From Gracilariopsis chorda (lineage: Eukaryota; Rhodophyta; Florideophyceae; Gracilariales; Gracilariaceae): a stretch of 64,000 nt of DNA. Positions within the stretch are counted from its first letter, which is position 1; the number at the start of each line of letters is the position of its first letter. Location of the stretch: NCBI GenBank assembly GCA_003194525.1, contig NBIV01000023.1, positions 248,001 to 312,000 of the forward strand. Reading direction: 5' to 3'. Below are positions 41,610-51,606 of this stretch, piece by piece. The notes beneath the pieces were generated by a model. It was not told the origin of the DNA and searched no databases. It saw only the letters and a program-made list of their open reading frames with translations. The translations under genes were made by a program, and so were the position numbers.

Positions 41610-44048
41610 ATGAGACGCTATGCCCCGCACAATACAACCTTTCAAACCTGGTCCGCTCCAAACCTAACTCCTTCCTCCCGCCAACGCGCTCTGACCCACC
41701 TCTCATCTCTTCGCGACGCCTTCCTCAAACTCTTCGCCCCGCCACCTCCTTTGCCTCCCCGCCCGCAGAACCACGCTCACTCCCCTACCGATGACGTACA
41801 CGCGGAGCCCCGCCTTGCCGCGCTGCATAGATGGCTCGACCTTAGGCCGCCCCTCTCGGACCCAGCGCGCAGTGCCCTGAGAAAGCTCATGCGTCCTGAA
41901 GCAGTAATTGTGCGCAGCGATCCCAAGCGCGCTCAATGTCGTGTTTGCAATGACCTATTCACCCCTGAGCCATCCTCAAATGGCTTGGATGCAACCCGTT
42001 CAGCATGGATACTAAACGGCGATTTTTGGCAGTTCGTGACCATGTTCATTTTTGGCCTTCTTTACGTCCTCCTCTCAATCTTACAATGGGTCTGCGGCAT
42101 TCGGGGAAAATGGACAAGACGAATTGCGTTTCGTAGACAACGACACTATCTCACAAGCAGACTGCAAACCGCTCCAAACTACTCTGCATGGCATTGCGCC
42201 GCCGACGAACTCGACATGTTGGAAGGCCGCAGCGAATGGAAACGCAACTCTTCCGACATTATGGAAGACTTGTGTACCGTTTGTGATCAGGTATGGAACA
42301 CCCGTGCAAAGACTCGAGAACGAGCTGCTATAAACGCCAAAGCTGTTTCCAGTGTGGGCGCAGTCTGTGACATCAAAATGATCGCCGCTAAACTTCGCGA
42401 ACTCTCCGTTCTGTTTAACAACGGTGATGTCCATGGTCTCGCCTATGCACTGCGTGCAAGTTTGTTGCGTAATCTTGGGGGCATGTGTCATCCAGAAATG
42501 CATGCGCATTCGCTCGTTGGTACCAATCTTATTGTCGAGGATTATGTCAACGTTGTGTCATTCCTTATCGCCTATATTGCCGAATCTGAGCCCCTAAAGC
42601 GTACTACTCCGATCCAAAGCGCTTCTGTGTCTCCCGTTATACCGCATTCGTCAAGAGAGCCGGCCAAACCGCTCGAGAAGATCACAATTGGCCTCGGAGC
42701 GCGAACTTTCGCTAGCCAAGCAACTAAGGATATTCCGCAGCATTCAGATCAGGTGAATGTCAGTAAACAGAAGCTTCTTTCCAACGAAGACAAGCTCACT
42801 TTCTTGAATGAGGCCCGCCATGCGTATGGACGTACTGCGCTCATGCTTTCGGGAGGCGCTGCCATGGGAATGTACCATTTGGGTGTCGTGAAAGCACTGC
42901 TCGATCAAAGACTTTTACCCAAAGTCGTATGTGGAACATCAGCTGGTGCGTTGATCGCCTCCATAGTTGGTATCTTTCAAGACGAGGAGTTAGACGAGAT
43001 GCTCAAATCCGAGGATCTTATAAACCCCTTGACAGGCGACACGTTTGTGTTCCGATATTTTGATGAACATCTCACTTTTGCAAGGAGGCTTCGCCGTTTC
43101 ATTAGCAAGGGCTTTATCCAAGACGTCAAAATGCTTCAAGACTGTCTTCGAAAGACCTTTGGAGACTTGACTTTTGAAGAAGCGTACACCAAAACAAGAC
43201 GAATCCTGAACATAACCGTGTGCCCTTCGCGAAGTTCCTCGGACCCACCGGTATTGCTTAATTACTTGACAGCTCCTCACGTGCTCATTTGGTCAGCAGC
43301 TTCAGCGTCATGTGCACTTCCGCTTATATTTGCACCAGTTGAGCTTGTTGCTAAGAGCGCTAGCGGCAGAATGGTACCTTATCATCCTGATGGTGTGCGC
43401 TGGATTGATGGCTCCATCTCATCGGATGTTCCCCTCGCTAGAATTGGCGAATTGTTCAATGTGAATCACTTTATTGTATCCCAAACCAATCCACACGTCA
43501 TTCCTCGCAGCATGCCCATCATGCACACACGGGCGGCTCTGCTGCTTAAGTCGGAATTGCAGTTCCGGTACTGGCAAGCCATGCAAATGGGTTTGATTCC
43601 GAAGTTGCTGTCGTCGATCTTTCCGCACTTTATGCAGCCTTATGCTGGGGATGTCACCATAATGCCGGAAGTGAGACTGTCTGATCTTGGTCGATTGCTT
43701 AGCAACCCAACTCGTGACGCTGTGCTAGACTATATCCGTCGAGGAGAGATCCATGCTTTTCCGTACCTGGATCGCATTCGACTGCACTGTCTAATTGAAC
43801 GCACCCTTGATCAGTCTGTTGAGTACGTTGCAACTATGGCACGAAGCGACGAAGAAACTGCACATGAGACTACGACCTCTAGGCGATATGGACTGTTTGG
43901 TAGAGTGCCATCATGGCTTTGGTTTGATACAAGATCTCTTCTACCTTCGGGCGGCATGTCTGCTGTGGCAAGTCGTTTAGGGGCGCGAAAGAAGGAGGAC
44001 GACGAGTCTTCGGCCGCAAGCACGTCGGAAAAAAACAGGTGCATATGA
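41610..44048 (+). CDS. patatin-domain triacylglycerol lipase (SDP1/Tgl3-5-like)
   Basis: This is an intronless frame of 812 residues. The N-terminal third has a hydrophobic segment (about 142-163, FVTMFIFGLLYVLLSILQWV) followed by RGKWTRRIAF and the DUF3336-type region found only in SDP1/Tgl lipases. The patatin core gives the oxyanion motif SGGAAMG (from 414), the nucleophile elbow GTSAG with Ser444, and the Asp of DGSISSD (Asp600), forming the Ser-Asp dyad. VNHFIVSQTNPHV follows, as in the family. These enzymes hydrolyse triacylglycerol at lipid droplets, and the hydrophobic segment would form the membrane hairpin. The C-terminal 100 residues are charged and variable. The frame ends at 44048, but a protein-like frame continues downstream and may be spliced on. 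The start is the first ATG after CTCCCCTGCC. Confidence 0.92.
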   Translation: MRRYAPHNTTFQTWSAPNLTPSSRQRALTHLSSLRDAFLKLFAPPPPLPPRPQNHAHSPTDDVHAEPRLAALHRWLDLRPPLSDPARSALRKLMRPEAVIVRSDPKRAQCRVCNDLFTPEPSSNGLDATRSAWILNGDFWQFVTMFIFGLLYVLLSILQWVCGIRGKWTRRIAFRRQRHYLTSRLQTAPNYSAWHCAADELDMLEGRSEWKRNSSDIMEDLCTVCDQVWNTRAKTRERAAINAKAVSSVGAVCDIKMIAAKLRELSVLFNNGDVHGLAYALRASLLRNLGGMCHPEMHAHSLVGTNLIVEDYVNVVSFLIAYIAESEPLKRTTPIQSASVSPVIPHSSREPAKPLEKITIGLGARTFASQATKDIPQHSDQVNVSKQKLLSNEDKLTFLNEARHAYGRTALMLSGGAAMGMYHLGVVKALLDQRLLPKVVCGTSAGALIASIVGIFQDEELDEMLKSEDLINPLTGDTFVFRYFDEHLTFARRLRRFISKGFIQDVKMLQDCLRKTFGDLTFEEAYTKTRRILNITVCPSRSSSDPPVLLNYLTAPHVLIWSAASASCALPLIFAPVELVAKSASGRMVPYHPDGVRWIDGSISSDVPLARIGELFNVNHFIVSQTNPHVIPRSMPIMHTRAALLLKSELQFRYWQAMQMGLIPKLLSSIFPHFMQPYAGDVTIMPEVRLSDLGRLLSNPTRDAVLDYIRRGEIHAFPYLDRIRLHCLIERTLDQSVEYVATMARSDEETAHETTTSRRYGLFGRVPSWLWFDTRSLLPSGGMSAVASRLGARKKEDDESSAASTSEKNRCI

Positions 44049-44070
44049 TGAGAAATCTGAAACTGATGGA

Positions 44071-44334
44071 TTGATTGACAACGCAGACGTGAGCAAACGA
44101 CGAAGAAGAGCGCAGGCGTCTGCACCGTTGAAAGACGCTGAAGCGCGAATGGCTCATGCAAGTACACTGTCGTCTTCAGCAGCCATAGATGAACTTGACC
44201 AAATTTTGGCCGAAGTGTCTGTAGAGTATCCGGAAGACGAATCCATCCCGTCGCCTAAACCGGAGCACCCGTTTGTATCTGAGGGGAGTGGGGAGAGTGA
44301 CGATTCGTTTGAGACAAATCGACAAATGTGTTGA
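44071..44334 (+). CDS. possible C-terminal exon or small acidic ORF
   Basis: An 88-codon frame lies 22 bp past the patatin stop: RRRRAQ, then IDELDQILAEVSVEYPEDESIPSPKPE and an acidic end SGESDDSFET. The composition is like the tail of the lipase. GTGCAT at 44039 and ACGCAG ending at 44086 look like splice sites, but that 48-nt removal does not enter this frame. The exact junction, or an independent gene, remains unresolved. Confidence 0.35.
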   Translation: MIDNADVSKRRRRAQASAPLKDAEARMAHASTLSSSAAIDELDQILAEVSVEYPEDESIPSPKPEHPFVSEGSGESDDSFETNRQMC

Positions 44335-46757
44335 AACTAACCACGTCCTTCGCGGGTTTAGATAAGAGCGCCCCTTCCATGGTTTTTGGCTTTTCAAACT
44401 GGTCTTGAATCACGCTCGAGAAGGGTCTTGCCGTTTGGCAGAGACGTCACTGGCGGTTGCTTTAAGGTGCGGCGGCGATGTTTAGAGGAGATCAGCTCCT
44501 GTAGTCTTTGTGTTGAATTTGCAAATCCCGTACGCTGATTACAGTTTGATAGGACGAGATAGTGTTAGTCATTTCGACGAATTTCCACATTCGGAAAAGA
44601 TGAGCGAACTGCAGAGAGACAATGGATGGTGTACCGTTGGTACATTTGGTACCGGTCACCTTTGGTAGGTTGCGAGAGTGCCCTTGAACAAACACGCTCC
44701 GTGCACCACATGCATAAACGTTGCGAAGCGGGGAAGAAACGACTGCGTGTACAACGTCGAATGGGGGGACAAGGAGGTATTGTTGTCGTCAGGACCGAAC
44801 TCTGGGACGTTGAAACAAAGGTTTGACCAACGATGCATGAACAGCGTGGAAAACGCATGCTGGATGAAACGGCGGCAAGTACGCCAGTTTCAAAACGGCC
44901 AGTAAGAGCTTCACTACGGTGTGACTGCGTTGTGCGTGAGACGGAGATGGAAAGGTGTGTGTCTTCGGATGATAAATGGGAGAGTGGTTTCGATAAGCGC
45001 TGATTGTGCTGCTGATGATTTATTGGGGAGTTGTATAACGGGAGATGAGGGTTGAAGTGACGGTGATGGAAGTGTACGGATGGCGGGAAGCGAATGGGGT
45101 GAGATGCCTGGTAGGCGGTGTGGGCGTGTATAGCACATGAGGAGTTGGTTGCAAAGGTTCACAGCTGGATTTACAGCAAACGGATGCTCGCGCACCCCCC
45201 TGCCTTGATAAGGAATACAGACAATAAAGATGTGTATGAGACGAGTGAGGCTTTACACGCACGGAACATGTGCGGCTGCCGGTGATTAAAACGGTGGAGG
45301 TTGAGTGATGGTACTGGGAGATACGTCGTAGAAATGCAAAAGTTACGAGGTGTGGTCTTCAAGAAGAGGTTTTACAAATGGTTATTCAAAGCTGTAACGA
45401 TAGGACCAAGCGCCTGTATTATTGCGTGTTACAGGCGCAAACATACCAATACGTGAACGGCAGCAGTGACTGCGGACGTGAGACAGACGACGGTGCACGT
45501 GGGGGGCAGACGGTTCGAACAATAAAAGTGTTGAGGTGGCATAAGCTCTTGAGTACAGCTCGTCGAATATGGTATGGAATGGAGCTTTCCCAGGAGGATT
45601 GTGACGAGTTGGAAGCCACATCCGTTATCTCCAGAAAAGGGCGACATGTGCAACAGTGTGCTGTGCAGTTGACACATTCTAAATGCGGAATGGTTGGTAA
45701 AAGGAAAGCGTCTTTTAACCCTTACCCATCTGGGCGATGGGTGTTGTGTTCGATAAGACTGTCGTGAACGTGACTAGTGTGTGATTACCCTACGTGACCA
45801 AGGGTAGAGGCACGGGGCCGAGCTTCGCGGACAGCGCAAAGAGAGCGCCAGAACAGTCAGCAAGCAGCGCGGCTTACATTCGGCAAGCAAGAAAGTTGAA
45901 GCACAGTTGAAGGAATGGAAGGAAGCATGGGTGCAACATGATGTTGGAAGGGAGGCGATGTGGGCGATACAAATGTGAGTGAACGGCGGTGACAAGAAAA
46001 CGGGAACACAAAAGTGTGTGACAGGGGCGACGCAGGCAGCGTCCGTCGTACAAGCTGTCGTGAACAACTTTTCCATGCAAGCTCATACAAGCGGCAAGCG
46101 GGGCGTCGCTCTCAAGTTGAGAGTCTCAACAGCGCTCGTTTTAAATCTCTCGAGTATGTACCCACAACACTGTATCTACGACGAGTGCGAAGTCGAGGTT
46201 GTGCTCCGCCCAGCCGTCCAGCGCTGTGAAGAACGCTTGGCGCCCATCACAACAAGTGCTACAGTAGCAAGGATATGTCCAAGCCGAAGGCAGCGGCGCT
46301 CGTTGAACGCGGCTGCACGAACGGCGAAGAAGGGCGCGCGCATGCACGCCGCCGTGCAGGACGCGACGCCATCGTCGTCGTGGTGTCCGCAAATCGGGCG
46401 CGCCAGCCGCGCGCGGCGCCGAACTGCAAAGTTGTTTACATATCGCTTCGCAAACGTGCGTCCCCGCTCGCTGCGCGGCGCGAGCGGCCAATCAGCGTTG
46501 GGCACCTTTTTTGATTCGACGCCCCCCCCTTCGCCGTTGTTCAATTCCAATTGCAGTCGCGTGCCGCGCTGTGATGCGCACGACCCCCTTCGCGCCAAGC
46601 TCAAAAGCGCCCGCCAACTTGTCACAAGCATCGTCGTCCGAGCAGTCGCCCTTCTTCAGTTTGGTCTCTTCAGTTTGGTCTCCTCGCTTCCTCTACCTCA
46701 TCCGGCCACTTCTCGCCCCGTTTGTCGCTGCCCCCGCATCCCAAACATCCGTCTCAA
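44335..46757. other. gene-poor intergenic region
   Basis: Many short frames occur on both strands, including a 338-codon plus frame (45979-46995). Its sequence has no domain texture, and it crosses a CCAAT-bearing promoter-like region, so it is not accepted. GTACCGTTGGTACATTTGG (44631-44649) followed by TACCGGTCACC is another instance of the recurrent motif. Confidence 0.4.
46488..46492 (+). promoter_or_regulatory. CCAAT box
   Basis: GCGGCCAATCAGCG is a strong match to an NF-Y-type CCAAT element. It lies about 270 bp before the ATG of the small ORF at 46758. The assignment is by motif only. Confidence 0.4.
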
Positions 46758-47027
46758 ATGTGCAGAGCATCCATTCGTGCCGCACCCATGTATAACGAAA
46801 GCCCCACTTCAAACCACACCCATGTGTCCATTTCGCAACGAATCTCAACGCCGCCAGCTCGTTGTACCGCCGCATTCACCCATCTCAAACGCAACATGCG
46901 AGCCATTTCCTATCGCATCGCAAAGAGTCTCACCCCCGCCTCACCCACCACCCGTGAAATTCTCTACAGCTACAAGATCCTCAACATCTATCTAACCCAA
47001 CAGAGCGCCTATCAACCCGCCCCGTGA
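46758..47027 (+). CDS. possible small protein, 89 residues
   Basis: The ATG at 46758 opens an 89-codon frame downstream of a CCAAT box. The protein is basic and has a coherent C-terminal helix-like half (LKRNMRAISYRIAKSL then TTREILYSYKILNIYL). No family is recognised. A longer overlapping frame in another register ends inside it. It may be a genuine small gene or chance. Confidence 0.35.
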   Translation: MCRASIRAAPMYNESPTSNHTHVSISQRISTPPARCTAAFTHLKRNMRAISYRIAKSLTPASPTTREILYSYKILNIYLTQQSAYQPAP

Positions 47028-48897
47028 AAGCGCTTCCCGTTCGCACACACCAATCTAAGCGGTGTGCCTAGTACTCGCCCGTTTCGTTGTACTCTACCTC
47101 GCGACATTGTAGCTTTCGCGTCATTTCTACACAAGCCGTTCCTGCCGCTGTTGATCGCGCTTTCATACCTCTATATCACATTCGTTCACGTCTTCCGCAT
47201 CTAATTTCTTGCTCACATCTCACCCGTGTTCCCCGACTACATGAAGCACCATCAACGATCATTCAGCAAACGAGTCGCCCCTACCCGACCCATGCAAGTT
47301 CATTCTACATGTTGTGCGCCCAGCGTCATCGTCTGCGATTGCATTTCGCACCGCCAAACACTCACAACGTACATTATTATGTTTATCTGAATTCATTGCA
47401 TTCCCCAGTTGCAACATCCCTATCGATAATCGATTCTCGTCGTCGCCAAGAGGGTACCAACGGCACCCAATAAAGACTGTACCACAAAAACAGTCAAATG
47501 CAAAGCAAGTGCCCTTGTAGCCGCTTTCGTGCGACTGCTTCAAATTGGTAAAAGCTCGTTAACACGTCGTTTTCTTCGCTCCTACCTAGTGTACAGCTAC
47601 GCACCGTCTCCATTGCTACCTATCAACCTATCTCCACCCGCACCTGCCCGCTTTACATAGTCGCATCAGAACAATTGCATGCCATTTTGCAAACCTGCTA
47701 TGACTGTTGAGCACCGTCAGCCACTTGTAATGCATCAAATGCGCGCCAGGGCCCGATGCATCCAGCCTAGTCGCCTGTTCATTGTTGGTCACTCGTCTCG
47801 TCCTGCTATGTACGAACGTCGCAAAGTACTTCCCGTACTTCCTGTACTGGCGAAACGCTGTCGTCACAACCTTTCACTTTTGGTGTCCCGCGCACGAAGG
47901 GTACTTCACATTGCGCTAGACGAGTTAAGCATGAGCGCTGACGTCGCAAGCTCGCAGCAAAAAACATGCGCATTGGCGTAAGCAATCGACTGGGAATGCT
48001 TAGCGTTCCAAAACCCGCATCTCCGTTTGTAGTTGTGAGAAAAGAAATCATCGTTTCGCGATAGGTGAAGCAACTTTTTTCAAGGCTGAGGCCAGTCCAC
48101 CTTCCCGCATGATTCATTCCCGACGTGTTGCATTTGTCTCGTGCGCCATAGCCAATGGCCCATAGGAAAGACTGCGACCGCCTCATGCGCCATATGCGTA
48201 CGGCTTTGCTGTGTCAAGTCCATCGTTGCGTATAATACGTGCCAAACCTGTCGTGTCCTCTGCGTACATCACTGTAATCCGCAATGGACTGGCGGAGGCT
48301 CCGCTCTGTTTCAAACAAGCACGCAGAAAGGGCTGTCTTTTCTTGTTCGTAAAAGCTGCCTTTGGTACGAAGAAAGAAAAACTCCACCGGACTGCACACG
48401 CGTTGAGGTAAACTTTTTGGCCACAGCGAACCCGCAGACACTTGCTGTGGACGTGTAACCGTTGCGAACGGTAGACCTAGATACAAGGGTACTACTCTAC
48501 ATTGGTGACCACTGTGCGTTTCTCGACTTCCACGCTGCAGTTCTGCCTTGTTCGTCGAAATCCTGCTGGCCTCTAGCAGGGATGAGCCTGTGCGGCTTGG
48601 TTACATTGGCTACGAAGGCACTTGGAGAAAAAGGCAACGTAAAAACCAGCTCCACAGTTTCTCGTATCTACAGTAGCACAGCGAAGCGGCGATTGGGTTG
48701 TGCTTCTAGCTGACCTCGTGGTCCAACAACCCAGCCGACGGGAGCATTCTGGCCAGTCAAGTCAGAGGTAAGCGCTATTCTCTGATTATTCGCGAATACG
48801 TATAAGTGCTTTGCACATCTCACATAGCTCCACCTGCCCTCCTTCTAGCATTTCAAAGTGAAAAGGTTTGAACAAATCCCAACGGCACCGCACCAAC
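47028..48897. other. intergenic before sulfotransferase
   Basis: No gene is supported; short frames on both strands lack domain texture. The last 100 bases hold a TATA-like element. GGTACCAACGGCACCC lies at 47452-47467. Confidence 0.4.
48801..48806 (+). promoter_or_regulatory. candidate TATA box of sulfotransferase gene
   Basis: TATAAG in AATACGTATAAGTGC lies about 95 bp upstream of the ATG at 48898. The spacing is compatible with a short leader. Confidence 0.4.
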
Positions 48898-49971
48898 ATG
48901 TCTGTGCCGCGGAAGAAGTTTCAACAATCTCGATACTTCAAAGACGTCGTTGTGCAGTCCATGTGCGTTGCTGTTCTAACGGTATTCGGTTTGTACGCCC
49001 TCAATTTAGCCGTACCAACAGCGGACAACGGCGCTTTAAGCGTAATCAATGAGTCAGCATCGCGTCCCTTACTATCCAGCGGAGCGCACTCGCCGCACAC
49101 CAAGCGATTACTTTTCTACAATCGTCCTCCAAAGACCGGTAGCACCTCCGTTCGCATCGCGATGAAAAACGCTCTCAACAAGGACAACATGGTTGCTGCG
49201 AAATGCTTCAACATGATTGAATGGAACGAAATGGCTCTGCGTACAATCATCAATCGGCGCAATGTGGACTTTTACGGATGCCACACGCGCCTTGTTCCCG
49301 ATCGCTTTCGAGATATATCGCAGATGCGTGGCGGTAATGTGACTTTCATGACGAGCACACGAGAGGCGTCTGACATTGTGCTGTCCGCCTATTTGCAGGA
49401 CCAGCGAGATCGCAGGGTGGCCGACATTACAGGCAAGAAAGAAATGGACGAAGAAATTGCACGGTACAAGAAGTTTGTCGAAAAGTATCCCGTGGATGCA
49501 CTGTACGCTTACCATGGGGCTGGAGACATTCACAAGTTGAGCTCGTGCCCGGTGTCATGGCAGCACACGCTAGCGATGCGACGCATTGCGGAGCGGTACG
49601 AAATCGTGGTGGACTTGGAGAAGGCGGATGAATCAGCGGTGATGGTGGAGGCGGTCACCGGTTTGAAGCCGGACTTGAACTTGTTCTACAACGAGAGAAC
49701 GAAGCAAAAGTCGCCCATGCTGGATAAATTAGGCGCTATCGATACGTCGCACAAGACCTGTGGGAATGAACTTGTGCATGAGGTACTGACGATGCAGTTT
49801 AACGTGATTAAGGACCGGTTAATGCAAAACCGCTGCTTTGATGAAGGCTCCGCAAGTGCACACTTGTGTGACCGGATAAAGCTGACGGCGGACAGCATCG
49901 CTGAGAGAGGACGACTAGAGTCGATGAAGGCGCGGGACGCACTCAAAAAGCTGCAACCGAAAGAGCCGTAG
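48898..49971 (+). CDS. Golgi-type carbohydrate sulfotransferase
   Basis: This is an intronless 357-residue type II membrane protein. A short basic cytosolic end (MSVPRKKFQQSRYFK) precedes a membrane anchor (about 17-39), a Ser-rich stem and a luminal catalytic domain. The 5'-phosphosulfate loop is RPPKTGSTSV (PKTGSTS at 78-84). The 3'-phosphate site is TSTREASDIVLSAY, with Arg155 and Ser163 at the canonical spacing, so PAPS binding is well supported. The domain resembles the heparan 2-O / galactose 3-O sulfotransferase branch. In red algae such enzymes are thought to sulfate galactans (carrageenan or agar types) in the Golgi; the acceptor here is inference. The ATG at 48898 (CAACATGTC) is chosen; the open frame extends ten codons further upstream but has no ATG there. 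The paired Cys residues in the C-terminal part suit a luminal protein. Confidence 0.88.
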   Translation: MSVPRKKFQQSRYFKDVVVQSMCVAVLTVFGLYALNLAVPTADNGALSVINESASRPLLSSGAHSPHTKRLLFYNRPPKTGSTSVRIAMKNALNKDNMVAAKCFNMIEWNEMALRTIINRRNVDFYGCHTRLVPDRFRDISQMRGGNVTFMTSTREASDIVLSAYLQDQRDRRVADITGKKEMDEEIARYKKFVEKYPVDALYAYHGAGDIHKLSSCPVSWQHTLAMRRIAERYEIVVDLEKADESAVMVEAVTGLKPDLNLFYNERTKQKSPMLDKLGAIDTSHKTCGNELVHEVLTMQFNVIKDRLMQNRCFDEGSASAHLCDRIKLTADSIAERGRLESMKARDALKKLQPKEP

Positions 49972-50475
49972 ATGTGATGGCATCCAGCGCATCACCACGT
50001 GATACATTGTACAATCTTGCCTTGCCAACATATAATTCCAGATCCCCCTTGTACAGTATCATACAGTATGTAACTTTAGCTCTAGTCTAGCTACAGTAGC
50101 TATGTACCCTTCGGTACATGTATCTACCGATACCCTCCCAGCAGCCTTCCCCGTTATCGGCGACTCGGGTGGGCACACCTGCGCTTCAACGTGGACACGT
50201 GGCCGGCGTGCGCAGCGGCTGCGCACGGCGGCAACGTGTCCACGTTGCGCCGCAGCCCCTCCACGTCACAGCAACGTCATGGGCGCTGGTAGCAGAAGCG
50301 CCCGGACCCAACACCCGACCGCACCGACGCCACCAGCGGCCTCCACTTGCGCTTTCACATCGCGGCGGCCACGCCGTCCCGTCGCGCTTTTCGTTTCGAC
50401 CAAACGTCCCATGCGTCCCCCGTTGCACTGCGCGCCGTTCGCCGTCGTTCCCGGCCCTCTCCGCCACAGCCGAAC
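49972..50475. other. promoter region of TMEM184-like gene
   Basis: It holds ATGTACC/GGTACAT (50102-50119) and a larger nested inverted repeat (50188-50246). GC rises sharply towards the next ATG. Open frames here are extensions of the following gene's frame or shadows of it. Confidence 0.5.
50188..50246. repeat. nested inverted repeats upstream of TMEM184-like gene
   Basis: Perfect 13-bp arms AACGTGGACACGT (50188-50200) and ACGTGTCCACGTT (50234-50246) enclose a second palindrome, GTGCGCAGC/GCTGCGCAC around one base. The arms contain CACGT/ACGTG (G-box-like) cores. The site lies about 230 bp before the ATG, so it may be a regulatory palindrome. Confidence 0.85.
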
Positions 50476-51606
50476 ATGTGGAATGACACCCCCACGTTGG
50501 TGGTCCTTCTCGCCGCCATGCTCGCCATCGCAGCCGTCTTGCTAGCCATCCGTCACATCACCCTCCATCTTCGCCACTACTCCAGGCCGCAATTCCAATT
50601 ACACATTGTGCGAATACTCGCCATGGTGCCCATATATTCGCTCACCTCGTGGTTTGCGCTCGTTATCACTAATGAAACGCACTCCCTCGTCCTCGAGCTT
50701 GTTCGCGACTCGTACGAGGCGTACGTCGTTTACAATTTCGTCGTTCTTCTCATCAAGTACGGAGGCGGAGATCTTCACATCTGTCGCTACCTTGAAGACC
50801 AGCCTCGAATGGATCACCCCTGGCCAATGAACATATGGCTTCAACCTCTTCGTCTAGGTCCAGCCTTTCTCAACGCCGTACGCGCAAGCGTGTTGCAATT
50901 CGTGTTTGTCAAGCCCGCAGGCTCTGTCGTCAAGCTTTACGTGATCAAACACGACAGCCGAACAATACGCAACGTCATTCTGTTATGCGTAGGGCTCATC
51001 AATAACATGTCCATCTCATGCGCCCTGTACGGGCTGGTTCTGTTTTACCATGCGGTGCACAAGTTGTTACTACCGTTTCGCCCTTTTGAGAAGTTTCTCA
51101 GCGTGAAGGCAGTGGTATTTTTTTCGTTTTGGCAAGGCGTGGCGCTCAGTTTGGCCATTCGCATCGGCGTTCTCCACGATGTGCAGGGCTTTTCCGCGCG
51201 TGAACAAGCCACGGGGTTGCAGGATTTCCTCATATGTTTCGAAATGGCGGTTGCAGCCATTGCGCATTACTATGTGTTTTCATACACCGAGTACGAAGGT
51301 GACGATGCGGCCACAAGAAGTAAGCATGCATTCTGGCATGTTGTGGACTTTCGAGATGTTCTGTCCGACGCGCATGATCGCTTTTCTGGGGGGGTTGGAT
51401 TCGAGGCCGAATTGAGGGAGGAACCGATTGTGCCTACGGATGATAGGCAACACGCTTTGCTTGGCGATGGATGCAGAACAAATGCATCGAGGGATTATGG
51501 AAGTGTTGCTTTGAGTGGTGGCGCGCATGGCACGTCTCTGAGTGCGGATTTGATGAGTACGCCATGGCGACTGTCTCACACGTCGAGCTCGAGATGGCCT
51601 CCGTGA
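50476..51606 (+). CDS. TMEM184/LAZ1-type organic solute transporter alpha family protein
   Basis: This is an intronless 376-residue protein with about seven hydrophobic segments. The first is LVVLLAAMLAIAAVLLAI. The region IVRILAMVPIYSLTSWFALV is the family hallmark (R-I-x-x-MVPIY). It continues with SYEAYVVYNFVVLLIKYGGG and later LLPFRPFEKFLSVKAVVFFSFWQGVALSL, as in DUF300/Solute_trans_a proteins. Plant LAZ1 and animal TMEM184 members act at the vacuole or endosome or plasma membrane, while OST-alpha exports steroids in animals; the cargo here is unknown. The C-terminal 75 residues are soluble and variable. The ATG at 50476 (CGAACATGTGG) starts directly before the first membrane helix; an upstream in-frame extension is rich in Arg/Pro and probably untranslated. 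Confidence 0.9.
   Translation: MWNDTPTLVVLLAAMLAIAAVLLAIRHITLHLRHYSRPQFQLHIVRILAMVPIYSLTSWFALVITNETHSLVLELVRDSYEAYVVYNFVVLLIKYGGGDLHICRYLEDQPRMDHPWPMNIWLQPLRLGPAFLNAVRASVLQFVFVKPAGSVVKLYVIKHDSRTIRNVILLCVGLINNMSISCALYGLVLFYHAVHKLLLPFRPFEKFLSVKAVVFFSFWQGVALSLAIRIGVLHDVQGFSAREQATGLQDFLICFEMAVAAIAHYYVFSYTEYEGDDAATRSKHAFWHVVDFRDVLSDAHDRFSGGVGFEAELREEPIVPTDDRQHALLGDGCRTNASRDYGSVALSGGAHGTSLSADLMSTPWRLSHTSSSRWPP

Noticed and set aside
41610-44048. Second patatin-independent antisense genes (minus frames within the lipase)
   Set aside because: They are antisense shadows of a strongly conserved coding sequence.
45979-46995. 338-codon plus-strand open frame
   Set aside because: Low-complexity Arg/Ala/Pro/Ser sequence with no recognisable fold; it crosses a CCAAT-bearing promoter-like stretch. 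High GC makes long chance frames likely.
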